The notes beneath the pieces are model-generated. The model was not told where the DNA came from and ran no database searches. It worked only from the letters and a program-made list of their open reading frames with translations. Made by a program: the position numbers and the translations under genes. Positions 6,268 through 7,696 of a stretch of DNA of 7,696 nt are shown piece by piece. How positions within the stretch are numbered: the first letter of the stretch is position 1; the number at the start of each line of letters is the position of its first letter. Source of the stretch: CAG-273 sp963560005 (GTDB lineage: Bacteria > Bacillota > Clostridia > TANB77 > CAG-508); contig CAUWNG010000079.1 of the NCBI GenBank assembly GCA_963560005.1, forward strand, positions 1-7,696. The letters run 5' to 3'.

Positions 6268-7445
6268 TTTAGTTTGTCTCCTGATAGATATCTTTGTACG
6301 TAAGCTAAACAATTAGTTTCTTGAATTCCTTCTATATTATTATAATTATCTAAATTTTCTCTTAAATTATGCAAACAATCTCTTTTATGTAATTCTACCC
6401 AATATTCACTCCAATTTTTTACATTTCTTACATTTCCAACTGGTTCAAATCCCTGTGCTGCTAAAAAGCCACATAGATGTAGGTTTCCTTCTGGAGTTAC
6501 CACAATAGCTCTTTCTCCCGCTTTACATCCTTTTATAAAACTAAACGGTAATTCTACACGATGATTTATTCCTTCATCATTACGTAAATAGTGTCCTCCA
6601 ATATATTTATCTTTTTCTAATTCGTTTTTTAACTTTTCTCTTACATAATCATAATCTGCTTTAGTTAAAGTATTATCTTTTAAATTTTCTCCTCTTCCTG
6701 ATTCTATAAATCTTCTTATAAAAAGTGGTATTTTCTTTTTATTTAATTCTTTTGCTAATGTTATGATATCATTCATATTAGTTTTCATGATTACTGCATT
6801 AACTCTAACATTAATACCTTCTGATTCTAAATTTTTTATTCCTTCAATTGTTTTTTGATAGTTACTCTCTCCCCTAATATAATCATGCATTTTTTCTGTT
6901 CCATCAATACTAACAACTGCCTTTTTTAATCCAGAATTTTTTAATTTTTTTGCAATATTTTTGGTTACTAAAGTAGCATTTGTACCAATAGATGCATAGA
7001 CCCCTAACTTTGTAGCCAACTCTATTAACTCAAAAATTCCATTAAAAACAAGTGGTTCTCCACCAGTAAATCTTATTTCTTGTATACCCTCTTTTGCCCA
7101 ACATTCAACTAACTTTTTTAATTCTGCTAAATTCAATTGATTTGGTATTGCTTCACCAGAATTATTTAAGCAGTGTTTACATCTTAAATTACAAGCTCTT
7201 GTAACTTCTAAATACGCAATATCTGCAAAACTGAAATGATTTATCTTAGTTGTTTTTTCATTTAATGGAGTATATCTTATATTGTATTTTTTCTTTAAAG
7301 TATTAACTACTGAATCTAAAGGAAATAAATTCTTTTCCAGAATATCTTTCAATTCTTCCTTTGTTACATAATCTCTTTTTCCATTTTCAAGATTATATAC
7401 TGTCCCTCCAAATATTTCTTCACGAATATTTACATTGTATCCCAT
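6261..7445 (-). CDS. Radical SAM protein with SPASM/twitch-like C-terminus and RRE-like N-terminus
   Basis: The 394-residue protein has the radical SAM motif CNLRCKHC (Cys85, Cys89, Cys92) that binds the SAM-cleaving 4Fe-4S cluster. GGEP follows at 128-131, and SIGTNATLV and VVSIDGTEKMHDYIRG are typical barrel strands. The C-terminal part has GCKAGERAIVVTPEGNLHLC (306-325) plus Cys357, Cys379 and Cys394, a SPASM/twitch-like set for auxiliary clusters. Residues 1-65 (REEIFGGTVYN, then a Lys/Glu-rich helix) resemble the N-terminal peptide-recognition region of RiPP maturases, where REEFFGGLLYN-like sequence is common. This suggests a peptide or peptide-like substrate, but no precursor gene is visible. 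The ATG at 7445 has GGAGG six bases upstream. It is the first gene of the run, so its product probably starts the pathway. The exact reaction (thioether, C-C link, epimerisation or other) is unknown. Confidence 0.93.
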   Translation of the reverse strand: MGYNVNIREEIFGGTVYNLENGKRDYVTKEELKDILEKNLFPLDSVVNTLKKKYNIRYTPLNEKTTKINHFSFADIAYLEVTRACNLRCKHCLNNSGEAIPNQLNLAELKKLVECWAKEGIQEIRFTGGEPLVFNGIFELIELATKLGVYASIGTNATLVTKNIAKKLKNSGLKKAVVSIDGTEKMHDYIRGESNYQKTIEGIKNLESEGINVRVNAVIMKTNMNDIITLAKELNKKKIPLFIRRFIESGRGENLKDNTLTKADYDYVREKLKNELEKDKYIGGHYLRNDEGINHRVELPFSFIKGCKAGERAIVVTPEGNLHLCGFLAAQGFEPVGNVRNVKNWSEYWVELHKRDCLHNLRENLDNYNNIEGIQETNCLAYVQRYLSGDKLKC

Positions 7446-7480
7446 ATACTACCTCCTCGTATAAAATTTATATTTAATAT

Positions 7481-7511
7481 ATTATCACTTATTTAATGCA
7501 AAATTTGTCGA
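7481..7511 (-). promoter_or_regulatory. Candidate sigma-A-type promoter of the radical SAM operon
   Basis: On the minus strand TCGACA (7511-7506, one mismatch to TTGACA) and GATAAT (7486-7481, one mismatch to TATAAT) are separated by 19 bases, slightly long. Transcription would start near 7474, giving a leader of about 30 bases that ends with the strong GGAGG at 7456-7452. The AT-rich background makes chance matches easy. Confidence 0.42.
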
Positions 7512-7540
7512 AAGATGCTATTTATATAAATTTTTTTGTT

Positions 7541-7615
7541 GGATATTTTCTAATTTTATAAGTTGGGACATTTTCTCATTTCTTTACTTAAGACATTATC
7601 ACATTTCTTTCATAT
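7541..7615. repeat. Three tandem 25-bp repeats
   Basis: Units start at 7541, 7566 and 7591, exactly 25 bases apart. Each begins with GGATATTTTC, GGACATTTTC or AGACATTATC. Over the first 20 bases units two and three agree at 17 positions and units one and two at 15. The pattern, with GACATTTTC cores, recalls the repeated transposase-binding sites near the ends of IS21-family elements. Regulator-binding repeats for the nearby operon are an alternative. Confidence 0.7.
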
Positions 7616-7641
7616 ACATACATAATACTCTAAATTTTATG

Positions 7642-7675
7642 ATGTCAATAGTTTTTGATTAGGACACCCTAAAAA
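7642..7675. repeat. Right member of an imperfect inverted repeat pair, possible IS end
   Basis: The segment is ATGTCAATAGTTTTTGA (7642-7658), eight bases, then CCCTAAAAA (7667-7675). Its reverse complement matches 23-54 (15 of 17 and 8 of 9 bases in two blocks, with a two-base spacing difference). Positions 1-9 also match the CCCTAAAAA block perfectly in inverse orientation. It lies just beyond the tandem 25-bp repeats, as expected if both belong to one insertion-sequence end. Confidence 0.45.
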
Positions 7676-7696
7676 TAGTATTTTAACTTGTGACTT

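Overview
The window is very AT-rich DNA with the standard code (Trp is TGG), strong GGAGG-type ribosome binding sites and short, often overlapping gene junctions. This fits a low-GC Firmicute, most likely a Clostridia relative. Every gene I can support lies on the minus strand, so the biological order runs from right to left.

Right part (about 7511 down to 2987): a probable promoter at 7511-7481 precedes a tightly packed run of seven genes. They encode a radical SAM/SPASM-type enzyme, a P-loop kinase of the dephospho-CoA/dNMP-kinase type with a coiled-coil tail, a 72-residue coiled-coil protein, a NUDIX hydrolase of the Ap4A-hydrolase type, a small ATP-grasp ligase, a 65-residue putative antitoxin and a zeta-family toxin. 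Three junctions overlap by 7-14 bases, and the widest gap is 34 bases. A perfect 17-bp stem with T-tracts at 2987-3026 ends the run. The first five genes look like one biosynthetic or modifying pathway that uses nucleotides: activation by radical chemistry, phosphoryl transfer, pyrophosphate hydrolysis and ATP-driven ligation. I do not recognise the product. The toxin-antitoxin pair at the 3' end could stabilise the cassette or act with it.

Left part (about 2821 down to 81): a 51-residue ORF resembling small transposon-encoded proteins (TnpW-like) lies directly upstream of a large serine recombinase. The recombinase gene is split by one extra base near 2494. This separates the segment with the catalytic serine from the rest, so an annotation starting at 2505 would miss the active site. 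A membrane-anchored or secreted DNA/RNA non-specific endonuclease follows. This is accessory, mobile-element-like DNA.

Both window edges carry related short repeats. A 13-bp direct repeat (27-39 and 7563-7575) and an imperfect inverted repeat (23-54 and 7642-7675) are present, plus three tandem 25-bp units at 7541-7615. They look like insertion-sequence ends, possibly IS21-like, but no transposase is inside the window.
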